A program made the translations under genes and the position numbers. Shown piece by piece: positions 26,680 through 35,626 of a DNA stretch of 64,000 nt (position 1 is the stretch's first letter; each line of letters starts with the position of its first letter). This stretch comes from an uncultured Bacilli bacterium. Lineage in GTDB: Bacteria; Bacillota_I; Bacilli_A; RF39; UBA660. The notes under the pieces are model-generated. The model ran no database searches. It was not told the DNA's origin and worked only from the letters and a program-made list of their open reading frames with translations. The DNA is taken from NCBI GenBank assembly GCA_934102215.1, contig CAKOSH010000001.1, positions 186,001 through 250,000 of the forward strand, in the 5' to 3' direction.

Positions 26680-27876
26680 ATGAAGAAAAAATATATAGAA
26701 GACCTAGAATATTTTTTAAATTATGTAGAACTTAAAAGAGGAAGTAATTTAGATAAAAATTACCCTAATGAAAGTATGCATTTAGATTTTTATTTTTTAC
26801 ATAGTAAAAATGAATTAAAAGAATTTGTAAATAATTTTATAAATGAACATAAAATAGAAAATAATTATGATTTTTATTACTTAATGTGTTCTATCATAAA
26901 ATATATGGGATCATATATGGATGCTCATACAAGTATAATTATGAATAATACCAATTCTTATCCCTTATCTATACAAGCAATTAATAATAAAATATATGTT
27001 ACAAAATGTTATGATGAAAAATATAGTTATAGCGAACTTTTGAAAATAAATGAAATTGATATAAAGAAAATAATTGATGAATTAGAAAAATGCACTAGCT
27101 ATGGAACATACGAACACTTTTTATCCAAATTGCATTTTTACTTAAATGACAAGAATAAACTATTATCATTACCTAGTATTAGTGATAAATCTAAATATAT
27201 AGAATATAAAACAACGAAAGGTACTATTAAATTTGAAATAGATAAAGATTATTCTCAAGAACTTTTTAAAATAAAGAAAGAAGTTTTTCAACAAATTCAA
27301 ATTAGAAATAATATATTAGTGTTAAAATATCCTAAATGTAAAGATAAATTTGTACCAAATATAGAAGAGTTAAAAAATATAATTTATGTTAATAATATTG
27401 ATACATTTATTTTAGATTTAAGGGGTAATATAGGAGGAAATTCTTCATTAATTAATCCACTAATAAGATATTTAGAACATTCTAAGTTAAATTTGTTTAC
27501 TCTAGTAAATAGAACGATATTTTCAAGTGGAAGAACTGCCGCAATAGACATGCTTAGAATTGGAAGTAAAATAGTTGGACAAGATATTGGAACACCCATT
27601 AATTGTTTTGGTTCTATACAGGAATATAACAAATTGCCTAATACCAAGTTTGTTTTTTCATTGTCTAGCGCATATTTGTATGAAGATAGTGAAAAACATA
27701 TTATGAAGAGCATATACACTAAAAAGAAATTACATGAAATGCCTAAAAACTTTTATGAACCAAAATATTTAAAAATAGACCACTATATCAATTTAACAAT
27801 AGATGATTATAAATTAAAGCATGACGCTATGTTAGATAAATGTTGTGATTGGATTAATGATATTTTAAATAAATAA
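26680..27876 (+). CDS. S41-family (tail-specific protease-like) peptidase without signal peptide
   Basis: 398 residues. The C-terminal half shows the S41 core: I-D-T-F-I-L-D-L-R-G-N-I-G-G-N (about 242) and N-R-T-I-F-S-S-G-R with the candidate catalytic Ser (about 284), then V-G-Q-D-I-G-T-P. The N-terminal 170 residues are helical with no PDZ recognised. There is no secretion signal, unlike CtpA-type enzymes, so it may act in the cytoplasm like tricorn-core relatives. GGGTGA precedes the ATG. Confidence 0.75.
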   Translation: MKKKYIEDLEYFLNYVELKRGSNLDKNYPNESMHLDFYFLHSKNELKEFVNNFINEHKIENNYDFYYLMCSIIKYMGSYMDAHTSIIMNNTNSYPLSIQAINNKIYVTKCYDEKYSYSELLKINEIDIKKIIDELEKCTSYGTYEHFLSKLHFYLNDKNKLLSLPSISDKSKYIEYKTTKGTIKFEIDKDYSQELFKIKKEVFQQIQIRNNILVLKYPKCKDKFVPNIEELKNIIYVNNIDTFILDLRGNIGGNSSLINPLIRYLEHSKLNLFTLVNRTIFSSGRTAAIDMLRIGSKIVGQDIGTPINCFGSIQEYNKLPNTKFVFSLSSAYLYEDSEKHIMKSIYTKKKLHEMPKNFYEPKYLKIDHYINLTIDDYKLKHDAMLDKCCDWINDILNK

Positions 27877-27936
27877 TAATTTTAATATAATAGTAATATA
27901 AAAATTATTTTCGTTATATGAAGGGGGATAAAAAAT

Positions 27937-28383
27937 ATGTCAAAAAAGATTAATGAAAATTTATTATACCATTTTGGTAACAAGGCTATAAACATTCAGG
28001 AGAAAGAACGTATTAGAGCAATTATAATAAAACAATATATAGAAGATGAAAGATTTTTATCATCATTTATTAAAATATATAATTCGTTTTTAGAATCAAC
28101 AGGTTTCAAAAAGGAAATTATGGCAGATTTAATTATTATTTATATGGCTTTATCAAATGCTATTGTTGATTTAAATGAAGAAATATGTAGAGATATTGTT
28201 AATCATGCTTCTATTGATACTATAGGTTATTATGGAGATATAATAATACAAAATAATTTAAGAGAAATATGTGTTAATAAGTACTGGGATTATGTTTTTA
28301 AATTTTATGGAAATAGTGATAAAGACAAAGAAAAATGCTTAAGAAAGAAAAGAATTAAAGTGGTTTGCAAAAATAAAAAATAA
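27937..28383 (+). CDS. Hypothetical helical protein (148 aa)
   Basis: Mostly alpha-helical and mixed-charge, with a Lys- and Cys-rich C-terminus. No TM, signal or known motif is visible. A strong ribosome site GAAGGGGG sits 8 nt before the ATG. Stand-alone gene 60 nt after the S41 peptidase; function unknown. Confidence 0.55.
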   Translation: MSKKINENLLYHFGNKAINIQEKERIRAIIIKQYIEDERFLSSFIKIYNSFLESTGFKKEIMADLIIIYMALSNAIVDLNEEICRDIVNHASIDTIGYYGDIIIQNNLREICVNKYWDYVFKFYGNSDKDKEKCLRKKRIKVVCKNKK

Positions 28384-28488
28384 TGATGATATATTGCAAA
28401 TACTGTATAATACTATAGAATTTTAAACTATTTAACAATTATTTCCAATGAATAATGATATAATTTAATAAATAAAGAAGGAGTTAAA

Positions 28489-28593
28489 ATGGCTCATATG
28501 GGATGCATTTGAGGTAATGATATGTAAGATGGAGATGGTGAAATAGTTTATGATGTATTTAATAAAAAGTATGGAAAATATTATAAAAAATAA
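28489..28593 (+). pseudogene. Decayed short gene with two in-frame stops
   Basis: GAAGGAG and a TGATATAAT box precede ATG 28489 as in a real gene. The 34-codon frame is cut by TGA (28510-28512) and TAA (28525-28527) before ending at 28593. The C-terminal part (D-G-D-G-E-I-V-Y-D-V-F) looks protein-like. Probably a small gene in decay, or only its last frame is used. Confidence 0.35.
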
Positions 28594-28605
28594 AGGAGCA
28601 ATATA

Positions 28606-29328
28606 ATGCCAAGTTGGAGTATACATTTAGCAATCGCAAAAGAAGCAAATAAGAAATTAAAATTAAATAAAGATTTATTCTACTATGGAAATCTTATTCC
28701 AGATGTTGATAAAGGTACAAGTATTTCAAGATATGATGCTCATTTTTATGATAATATTCCATTTCCAAAATGCCCAAAAGAGAATATGATTAATATTGAT
28801 AAGTTTTTAAGTACATACAAAGACAATTTAGACAATCCATTAATTTTAGGATATTATTCACATATATTAATAGATAATTTTTTTAATAATATAGTTTATT
28901 CAAATTGTTGGATTCAAAATTCAAATAATGACATCATTGGAATAAAGCTTAAAAATGGAAAAATAAAACATATTGATATTAATGATACAAAAAAAATAAG
29001 AAGAAAATATAAACATAAAGACTTTGAACTATATGGAAAATATTTATATCAAGATAATAAAGTAGAACTTCCAACCAATAAAAACATTATACTTTCTAAT
29101 ATAAGTGAATTAAAGCCAAATTTCTTAAATGAAGAACTTGTAACTAAAAGATTTAATTATTTAGAAAATAATTTTAAAACATTTAACAAATTAAATTTAT
29201 TTGAAAGAATATTTAAACATAAGTATCTACTTTTTAGTAAAGAAGAATTAGATAATATATATAATAATTGTATTAAATTGATAATTGATGAAATTAGTAA
29301 ATTAGAATTAAAAAATAAAGATAAGTAA
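28606..29328 (+). CDS. Zinc-dependent phospholipase C family protein
   Basis: 240 residues. It begins P-S-W-S-I-H-L-A-I-A-K and has Y-G-N-L-I-P-D-V-D, H-F (about 47) and G-Y-Y-S-H-I-L-I-D (about 84). This spaced His/Asp set is typical of bacterial zinc phospholipase-C-like proteins. No signal peptide. True activity in such intracellular members is unproven. AAAGGAGC precedes the ATG. Confidence 0.75.
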   Translation: MPSWSIHLAIAKEANKKLKLNKDLFYYGNLIPDVDKGTSISRYDAHFYDNIPFPKCPKENMINIDKFLSTYKDNLDNPLILGYYSHILIDNFFNNIVYSNCWIQNSNNDIIGIKLKNGKIKHIDINDTKKIRRKYKHKDFELYGKYLYQDNKVELPTNKNIILSNISELKPNFLNEELVTKRFNYLENNFKTFNKLNLFERIFKHKYLLFSKEELDNIYNNCIKLIIDEISKLELKNKDK

Positions 29329-29339
29329 TAATTATATAT

Positions 29340-29370
29340 AGAGTGTACAATAATGTACATTCTTTATTTT
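29340..29370 (+). terminator. Terminator after phospholipase-C-like gene
   Basis: 10-bp stem (29340-29349 with 29354-29363), 4-nt loop ATAA, T-rich tail. Confidence 0.7.
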
Positions 29371-29502
29371 ATCAACACAAGAATTTTCTAAAATGAACTT
29401 GATTTATTATAGTAAGGTAGTTTATAATAAATCAATATCAAGAACAAAATCTAAATAGAATAAAAGAATTTATAATAAAAAGCAAATAGAGTGAGGTAGA
29501 AT

Positions 29503-30246
29503 ATGAAAACTATAGAAGGAAACAAAGCAGTAAATAATATAATTAATACAATTGAAAAAACACATCCAATGAAAAAGCCAAGAATTGATTTAGATGAAGA
29601 ACCTTTGAAATTGCCGGAAATGGAAATCAATTTAAAAATATTTGATGAAGACCAAAAAATAACTGCAGTTACAATTTTAGATGGAAATGGCTTTTATAAA
29701 TCAGGAATACCAGAAAGTAAACAAATTATAGATGGATTTATAAGTGAAACAGATTTATCAAATTTAATAAACTATATTTTAAAACATTATCCATATATAG
29801 ACAGCTTTAGTAATAGTACTAATTCAATAAGATTAGGATTTGCTTTTTCACTAGACGAGAATTTATTTAGTGAAGAAGATTTAAGTATAAATCGTATAGT
29901 TTTGAATATTGAAACATTTGACACAAATTTAGCCCATCAAATGAGAGAATACTTAAAATTCATAATTATTAATTATAGAGAACAATTAGCGACAACAATG
30001 TGGTATGAAACAGAATATAGAAAATACTATACTGAATGGAAACAAAAATGTATAGATGGCATGAGTAGAGAAGATATAATTGATTTTTTAAACACTTTAC
30101 CAACAGAAAGTTTAAAAACACTATTATCATCAATCGCAAATGAAAGATTTATTGAAATTCTTAAAGAGCAAGAGAAGAAATCAAAAAGTCAAAGCATGAA
30201 ATTATTAAAGCAAGAAGACAATAAAAGAACTGAAAATGTAAATTAA
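29503..30246 (+). CDS. Hypothetical cytoplasmic protein (247 aa)
   Basis: Not recognised. An acidic first half with alternating strand-like segments (E-I-N-L-K-I-F-D-E ... T-A-V-T-I-L-D-G-N) is followed by a helical second half and a Lys/Gln-rich tail. No TM or signal peptide. GTGAGG precedes the ATG. Single gene with its own terminator (30270-30302). Confidence 0.55.
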   Translation: MKTIEGNKAVNNIINTIEKTHPMKKPRIDLDEEPLKLPEMEINLKIFDEDQKITAVTILDGNGFYKSGIPESKQIIDGFISETDLSNLINYILKHYPYIDSFSNSTNSIRLGFAFSLDENLFSEEDLSINRIVLNIETFDTNLAHQMREYLKFIIINYREQLATTMWYETEYRKYYTEWKQKCIDGMSREDIIDFLNTLPTESLKTLLSSIANERFIEILKEQEKKSKSQSMKLLKQEDNKRTENVN

Positions 30247-30269
30247 AATATCTAATAATTAACGTAAAT

Positions 30270-30302
30270 AAAAGAGTAACACATCTATAAAGTTACTCTT
30301 TT
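30270..30302 (+). terminator. Terminator of hypothetical gene
   Basis: 11-bp perfect stem AAAAGAGTAAC/GTTACTCTTTT, 11-nt loop. Confidence 0.75.
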
Positions 30303-30328
30303 GTGTTATACTATTTTTAGGTGATAAC

Positions 30329-31072
30329 ATGGAAAATGAAAAGAAATCAAAGATAATAGGAATAGCAGTAATTATAATAATTATAATTGGTATAGGTACT
30401 ATGCTTATAATATCAAAGAATATGCATAAAGAAGATAATAACAAAACTACATCAACAACGACTACATCAACAACAAAAAAGACAGAAACAACTACTACAA
30501 AGATAGAAGATACGAGCTCATTTAGAATGGTAATTGAAGATATATTTACTGTTTCAGACGGAATAACTATTGATGGAAAAATAAGCCAAGGAACCATACA
30601 TCAAGGAGATAAAATAGAAATTCTTGGAGACAATAAAGTAACAACAGCAGTAGTAGATAAAATATATATATTAAAGAAAGAAGTGGATTCAGCTACAAAA
30701 GATGATTATATCAGCATGCATATAAAAGATGTTAACAAAAGTCAAGTATCAAGAGGACAAACTATTGCAAGTCCAAATACAATTAAAGCAGTAAGTAAAT
30801 TTAAAGCGACAATATATATAAATACATTAAAAGAAGGTGGAAAAGATACACCAATATTCAATAATTATAGTTCATTATTTATTTTCAAAATAGAATCTTA
30901 CACAGGAAATATTATATTAGATAATGATGCCGACATGATTAATCCAGGAGAAACAAAAGATGTAACAATTGAGTTAGATACAACAGTTGCGATGGAAAAA
31001 GATACAACATTTAGTATTAGAGAAAATGGTAGAGACATAGGAACAGGTACAGTAACAGAATTAATTAAATAG
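30329..31072 (+). CDS. Membrane-anchored EF-Tu domain II-III protein lacking the G domain
   Basis: 247 residues. A TM helix (about 9-27) preceded by Lys gives N-in/C-out topology. A Thr/Ser/Lys-rich linker (about 36-64) leads to a region aligning along its length with EF-Tu domains II and III: I-E-D-I-F, G-x-I-x-Q-G-x-I-x-x-G-D, V-S-R-G-Q-T-I-A-S-P, E-G-G-K-D-T-P-I-F-N-N-Y, T-G-N-I, N-P-G-E-T, V-A-M-E and I-R-E-N-G-R-D-I-G-T-G. No GTPase domain exists before it, so it cannot work as an elongation factor. It is 7 nt upstream of the glycolipid glycosyltransferase and probably co-transcribed. Role unknown; a surface adhesin or envelope role is speculative. Confidence 0.85.
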   Translation: MENEKKSKIIGIAVIIIIIIGIGTMLIISKNMHKEDNNKTTSTTTTSTTKKTETTTTKIEDTSSFRMVIEDIFTVSDGITIDGKISQGTIHQGDKIEILGDNKVTTAVVDKIYILKKEVDSATKDDYISMHIKDVNKSQVSRGQTIASPNTIKAVSKFKATIYINTLKEGGKDTPIFNNYSSLFIFKIESYTGNIILDNDADMINPGETKDVTIELDTTVAMEKDTTFSIRENGRDIGTGTVTELIK

Positions 31073-31079
31073 GAGGAAT

Positions 31080-32168
31080 ATGAAAATATTATTACTATCA
31101 TGTAGTACAGGAGGAGGACATAATTCTTGTGCTAGATATATTGAAGAAGAATTAAAAGAAAACAATATCAAATGTGAATTTAAAGATTTCTATGACATAG
31201 TAAATGAAAAAGCAAAAGATTTATCAGAAAAGATATATTTAAAATCACTAGGTAATGAAGGAAAAGTATTCAAAAATATTTATAAGATGGGAGAACTATA
31301 TAGTAAAACAAAAATAAAAAGTCCAGTATACTTAGTAAATAAATTACACAAGAAGAAACTATATAATTATATAAAAAATAATAATATTGATTTAGTTATC
31401 ACAACACATTTATTTCCAGCACTTACACTAACAGCAATCAATAAAGATAAAGATTATGATAATATTCATTTTCTTTTTGTAGCAACAGACTATGAACCAT
31501 GTCCATTTATGGAAGAAGCAAAACCAGATTACTTTATCACAAATAGTGAATTAGTAGAAAGATTTAATAAAAAGAAAATATCTACTGACAAGTTATTAAC
31601 AACTGGAATTCCTGTATCTACAAGATTTATAAAGACTGCTAAAAACATAAGAAAAGAGTTAAATATTAACAATGAAAATGTTATTCTTATTATGCTTGGA
31701 AGCATGGGATTTGGAAGTATAGATACAGTTATTCACGAATTATTAACAGAAAAGAACACTAAAATCATAGTAATATGTGGTACTAACAAAGAATTATATA
31801 AAAGACTTGATGATATAAATAATAATAACTTAATAGTTTTAGGATTCGTAAACAATATAAATGATTTATTATATTCAAGTGATATTGTATTATCAAAACC
31901 AGGAGGATTATCATCAACTGAAATAGCCAGTATGAGAAAGCCTTTATTACATATATTTCCAATACCAGGAATAGAAACATATAATACAAAATTCTTTAAT
32001 AAAAGAAATATGAATATGATATGTAATAACAAAGAAGAAATAATAAGTAATTGTAAATATTTACTAAATAATAAAGATAAACAAAAAGAAATAATTAGTA
32101 ATCAAGAAAAATATATAAATGAAAATTCAGCTAAAGATTTAGTATCATTTATAAAAAATACATATTAA
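31080..32168 (+). CDS. Processive diacylglycerol glucosyltransferase-like (UgtP/MGDG synthase family, GT28)
   Basis: 362 residues, GT-B fold. The acceptor-side loop S-T-G-G-G-H-N-S near the N-terminus and the donor-side S-K-P-G-G-L-S-S-T-E (about 277) are the MGDG-synthase/UgtP marks. Such enzymes put one or two glucoses on diacylglycerol, giving membrane glycolipids and the anchor of lipoteichoic acid. This ties it to the LtaS-like protein at 5.5 kb. Ribosome site TAGGAGGA. Confidence 0.88.
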   Translation: MKILLLSCSTGGGHNSCARYIEEELKENNIKCEFKDFYDIVNEKAKDLSEKIYLKSLGNEGKVFKNIYKMGELYSKTKIKSPVYLVNKLHKKKLYNYIKNNNIDLVITTHLFPALTLTAINKDKDYDNIHFLFVATDYEPCPFMEEAKPDYFITNSELVERFNKKKISTDKLLTTGIPVSTRFIKTAKNIRKELNINNENVILIMLGSMGFGSIDTVIHELLTEKNTKIIVICGTNKELYKRLDDINNNNLIVLGFVNNINDLLYSSDIVLSKPGGLSSTEIASMRKPLLHIFPIPGIETYNTKFFNKRNMNMICNNKEEIISNCKYLLNNKDKQKEIISNQEKYINENSAKDLVSFIKNTY

Positions 32169-32201
32169 AAGACCTATAAAATTAAATTATAGATCTTTTT
32201 T
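32167..32201. terminator. Bidirectional terminator between convergent genes
   Basis: 13-position stem with one mismatch (32167-32179 with 32187-32199), A-run on the left and T-run on the right. Confidence 0.65.
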
Positions 32202-32221
32202 AATTAATAAAAATTATATAT

Positions 32222-33103
32222 TTATTTCCATAATTCTTTAGGATAAACACCATCATTAATAAGTCTATTTATTTCGCCTCTAATTAAATTTAAATCATTT
32301 TTATAAGTAATCCCATACCACATAGAAGTTGTATTGATAACGCTAACATTAATAAGATTCTTTTTTATGTACTTATTTATTTCGACAGGTACTAGATATT
32401 CATTAGTGTCATCTATATTGTTTAGAAATTCTTTAAAATTATCTTCAAATAAATTAAATATTTTAGGAGTGAATCCAAACATATTCATTGAAACAACAGT
32501 ATTTTTATCTATAGATACTTCGTTATTTCCAACTAAAGTTTTAGCAGACAACTTATCACCATCTTTACTAATAATACTTTCATCTAAACTTATTAAATAA
32601 TTATTTTTAATATTACATATACCTCTTTTAACAGAACCATTATCAGTAATCGTTTCAAGAACATTATAGCCAATAACAGCAAACTCATTATCTATTTTAT
32701 TATTTTTTATGAAATTTCCGACTTTAAAATAAGCATCCCTACCATAAAAATCATCAGCATTAATAATAGCAAAATTTTCATTAACCACATCTTTACAGCA
32801 AAGAACAGCATGAGCAGTACCTAGTGGCTTAGTTCTTTCTTTAGGAATACTAACTAGTACATTATCATTATTTTGAAAAACATATTCTACTTTAATATAA
32901 TTTTCGATTCGCTTACCAATTGTACTTCTAAATATCTCATAATTTTCTTCTTTTATAATAAAAACAACTTTTGTAAATCCAGCTTTGATCGCATCATAAA
33001 TAGAGTAATCAATAATAAACTCACCATTTGGACCAACACTTTCAATTTGCTTAAGTCCTCCATATCTGCTCCCCATACCAGCAGCCATAATTACTAATGT
33101 CAT
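32222..33103 (-). CDS. Sugar-phosphate nucleotidyltransferase
   Basis: 293 residues, NTP_transferase fold. The N-terminal nucleotide loop reads M-A-A-G-M-G-S-R-Y-G-G-L-K-Q, with the metal-site I-N-A-D-D-F-Y-G at about 112. It makes an NDP-sugar from NTP and sugar-1-phosphate; a UDP-glucose product would feed the convergent glycosyltransferase, but specificity cannot be read from sequence. The G-G-L-K-Q variant is found in a family of uncharacterised NTP transferases. AGAGGTGA precedes the ATG. Confidence 0.8.
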   Translation of the reverse strand: MTLVIMAAGMGSRYGGLKQIESVGPNGEFIIDYSIYDAIKAGFTKVVFIIKEENYEIFRSTIGKRIENYIKVEYVFQNNDNVLVSIPKERTKPLGTAHAVLCCKDVVNENFAIINADDFYGRDAYFKVGNFIKNNKIDNEFAVIGYNVLETITDNGSVKRGICNIKNNYLISLDESIISKDGDKLSAKTLVGNNEVSIDKNTVVSMNMFGFTPKIFNLFEDNFKEFLNNIDDTNEYLVPVEINKYIKKNLINVSVINTTSMWYGITYKNDLNLIRGEINRLINDGVYPKELWK

Positions 33104-33129
33104 AAGTCACCTCTAATACATTTTATCAT

Positions 33130-33164
33130 ATAAAAAATAAAGTAGTACACCTTCTACTTTATTT
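33130..33164 (-). terminator. Terminator of beta-helix protein gene
   Basis: 11-bp stem AAATAAAGTAG/CTACTTTATTT; on the minus strand it is followed by a T-rich tract. It includes the stop codon. Confidence 0.75.
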
Positions 33165-34905
33165 CTACATTATTTACATATAATTTGTATCTATTTAAAT
33201 CAATATTACTATTAGTAGTATCATCATTATTAAGTTCACTTACATACATATCACCAGTAAGTTTTATTTTAGAATCTTTGTCAATATTAAGCACAATATT
33301 TTTAGCAGTGTTATCACTATTAATAGTACCTTCTATATAGGAACCATTTTTAAGTGATAAAGTTAGAGTAGAGATAGAATCAACAACAATGTTACCAATA
33401 GCTTCTTGATTATCTAAATTAAGAGTAACATTTCCTCCATTAGAGCCACTAGATCCCCAGGAATCTTTTTGTATTCTTAAAAAATTACCACTTTTATCAT
33501 TATTAATTATTTTATTATTTGTAAGATTTATAGTAGCAGTAGTATTAGTTATATATAATGTATCACCTTTGTTAGTAGTTATCGTACTATTACTAGCAGT
33601 AAAACTTGCATTACCAACAGCAGCATCTCCACTCATTGATTGATATATAAATATATTTTTATATGTAGTAGATTGTCCATTTAATGTAGTATTGTTATCA
33701 GTAAGCTCTACATTATCAATAGAGACACTATTCTTTCCTTCAATAACAATTCCTTCAGAAACATTAGAAATAAGTTTTGCATTCTTAACAGTAATATCAG
33801 CAGTAGAATAAATACTAGGAGAACCTTTTCCATTAGTAGTATAAGTTCCAGAGTCAACGTTTACTGTTCCACCACCTCTATCACTTCTAATAGCAGCACT
33901 TGAAGTACCATTTGTTGTTATTTTCAAATTAGTAGCATTCATTATTCCACCACCAGTAGTCATAATACCACCTGAATTATCTTTATTAGTTATAATTTTA
34001 GAATCATTTATATTTATGATAGTATTATCACTATTACTATTGTTTGTTGTAGCATTTCCACCATAACTAAATACTCCATTAGCGCCATTAGCATCAGTAT
34101 TAATAATGGCATTTTTAATTGTTACATTTGCTCCATCCTTAGCAACTATACCTGAATTAATACCATAAAAACTAGAATTATCTCCTTCACTTGAGTCTCC
34201 TGTTTTATTAACACTTACATCACTGATAGTAGATTTTCCACCACTTATCAAAATAGCATTTTCATCAGCATTACTTGAACTATATTCACCACTTGAAATA
34301 TCTTCATCACTAGTTATTTCTTTAACACCACTGTAGCTAACATTATTATTTTCATTATTATTAAATCCACCATTACTATTACTATTTAAAAAGCATTTAT
34401 TAGTTATAAATATAAATCCAAAAGTAAATAGTGCAGTTAAAATAATTGTTGATAATATGAATATAATAGTCTTATCACTAGAAGTAAATATTTCACTAAA
34501 AGAAATACTATTAAATTTAGTCATAATTAATAATATAACGATAAATCCAATAACAAGTCCTTCAATACCAAAAGCAATATAATATTTAGTATCAATACTT
34601 TTACTCGTATTGTTAGGCATACTCATATCTTTATTTTCACCATTTGGCATACTTGGAGGTTCACTCATATTACCATCACTTTCATTATCAGGTTTACTTG
34701 GAGGTTCACTCATATTACCACTATCACTTTCACCATCAGGCTTACTTGGAGGCTCATTCATATTATTATCTTTTTCATTCATATTACTATTAGGCATTCC
34801 TCCACTTTCATTGCTGCTACTAACCTTAGTCACTGTAAAATACACAAGTCCACAAGTTATTAACAGCAACAAAATACAAATTACATTTTTAACATTTTTT
34901 GTCAT
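33154..34905 (-). CDS. Membrane-anchored beta-helix carbohydrate-binding-like protein (Cthe_2159/DUF4353 type)
   Basis: 583 residues. TM1 (about 5-25) is followed by an external or linker stretch of three imperfect repeats built on N-M-S-E-P-P-S-K-P-D, then TM2 and TM3 (about 118-140 and 150-175). The C-terminal 400 residues are Asn/Ser/Thr/Gly-rich with regular I-x-N-x-x-I-x-T turns (right-handed beta-helix). The family binds polysaccharide and may act as an adhesin. ATG 34905 is behind AGGAAAGGAT; upstream in-frame codons were rejected. Compositional bias favours slippage and phase variation of the repeats, but no frameshift is seen. Confidence 0.75.
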   Translation of the reverse strand: MTKNVKNVICILLLLITCGLVYFTVTKVSSSNESGGMPNSNMNEKDNNMNEPPSKPDGESDSGNMSEPPSKPDNESDGNMSEPPSMPNGENKDMSMPNNTSKSIDTKYYIAFGIEGLVIGFIVILLIMTKFNSISFSEIFTSSDKTIIFILSTIILTALFTFGFIFITNKCFLNSNSNGGFNNNENNNVSYSGVKEITSDEDISSGEYSSSNADENAILISGGKSTISDVSVNKTGDSSEGDNSSFYGINSGIVAKDGANVTIKNAIINTDANGANGVFSYGGNATTNNSNSDNTIININDSKIITNKDNSGGIMTTGGGIMNATNLKITTNGTSSAAIRSDRGGGTVNVDSGTYTTNGKGSPSIYSTADITVKNAKLISNVSEGIVIEGKNSVSIDNVELTDNNTTLNGQSTTYKNIFIYQSMSGDAAVGNASFTASNSTITTNKGDTLYITNTTATINLTNNKIINNDKSGNFLRIQKDSWGSSGSNGGNVTLNLDNQEAIGNIVVDSISTLTLSLKNGSYIEGTINSDNTAKNIVLNIDKDSKIKLTGDMYVSELNNDDTTNSNIDLNRYKLYVNNVEIK

Positions 34906-35073
34906 ATCAAATCCTTTCCTTTTAATTATACAATACAAATAATTAAATTAATGACGAAATCTCTCACACAAGAAAATAATAATAAAAAACATTGTACACT
35001 TTTTAAAAAATAAGTGAAAATAAAGTGAAAACAAAAGTGATAAATGATATAATTTTATTAGGAGGAAACAGTA

Positions 35074-35559
35074 ATGAAAAAAATTATTAAAATTCTAGCA
35101 ATTTTATCATTGTTAATATTTACTAGTGCATGTGATTTATCAGTAGAAGAAGAATTTAAAGAAGATAATTTTAAAATCACATTAACAGATAATTTCTATA
35201 AAAAGGATAATTTAAGTTCTACATACTACTATGAATCATCAAATCTTGGAGTTACTGCTACACTGGATGACTTTGAAGAATTAAGTGATACAGGACTAAC
35301 AGAAAATTCTAGTTTAGAAGATTATTTTAAGGCAGTGGAAGAATCTAATAATGAAACTTATGAAATGAAAAAAGGAAGTAATGGAAAATATTTATATTTT
35401 GATTATACAGCAACATCAAGTGGAAAAGAATTTTATTATATAACAGCAATTTACAAAGGAAAAACAGGATTCTGGTTAGTAACATATTTTTGCGAGCTAA
35501 AAAATAAAGAAAAACTTACACCAACAATGTTGAAATATGCTGATAGTGTTGAAGTTTAA
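35074..35559 (+). CDS. Small lipoprotein, unknown
   Basis: 161 residues with a lipoprotein signal peptide; the lipobox is F-T-S-A-C (Cys about 20). The mature part is acidic with a compact alpha/beta pattern, ending T-P-T-M-L-K-Y-A-D-S-V-E-V, like PsbP/DUF1795-type small lipoproteins that end in a helix. AGGAGGA precedes the ATG. Surface-exposed; function unknown. Confidence 0.7.
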   Translation: MKKIIKILAILSLLIFTSACDLSVEEEFKEDNFKITLTDNFYKKDNLSSTYYYESSNLGVTATLDDFEELSDTGLTENSSLEDYFKAVEESNNETYEMKKGSNGKYLYFDYTATSSGKEFYYITAIYKGKTGFWLVTYFCELKNKEKLTPTMLKYADSVEV

Positions 35560-35626
35560 ATGTATACTTAGTAAATTTTTTAAATAATTTTTAAAAACAA
35601 ATGATATAATTATTGTAGGAGGTACC

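Noticed and set aside
34602..34800. Repeat array that could look like a CRISPR
   Set aside because: These are in-frame coding repeats (E-P-P-S-K-P-D) of the beta-helix protein, with irregular spacing and no unique spacers.
33154..34905. Plus-strand ORFs inside the beta-helix gene and other antisense frames
   Set aside because: They are shadows of biased codons on the real strand, without ribosome sites or protein-like composition.
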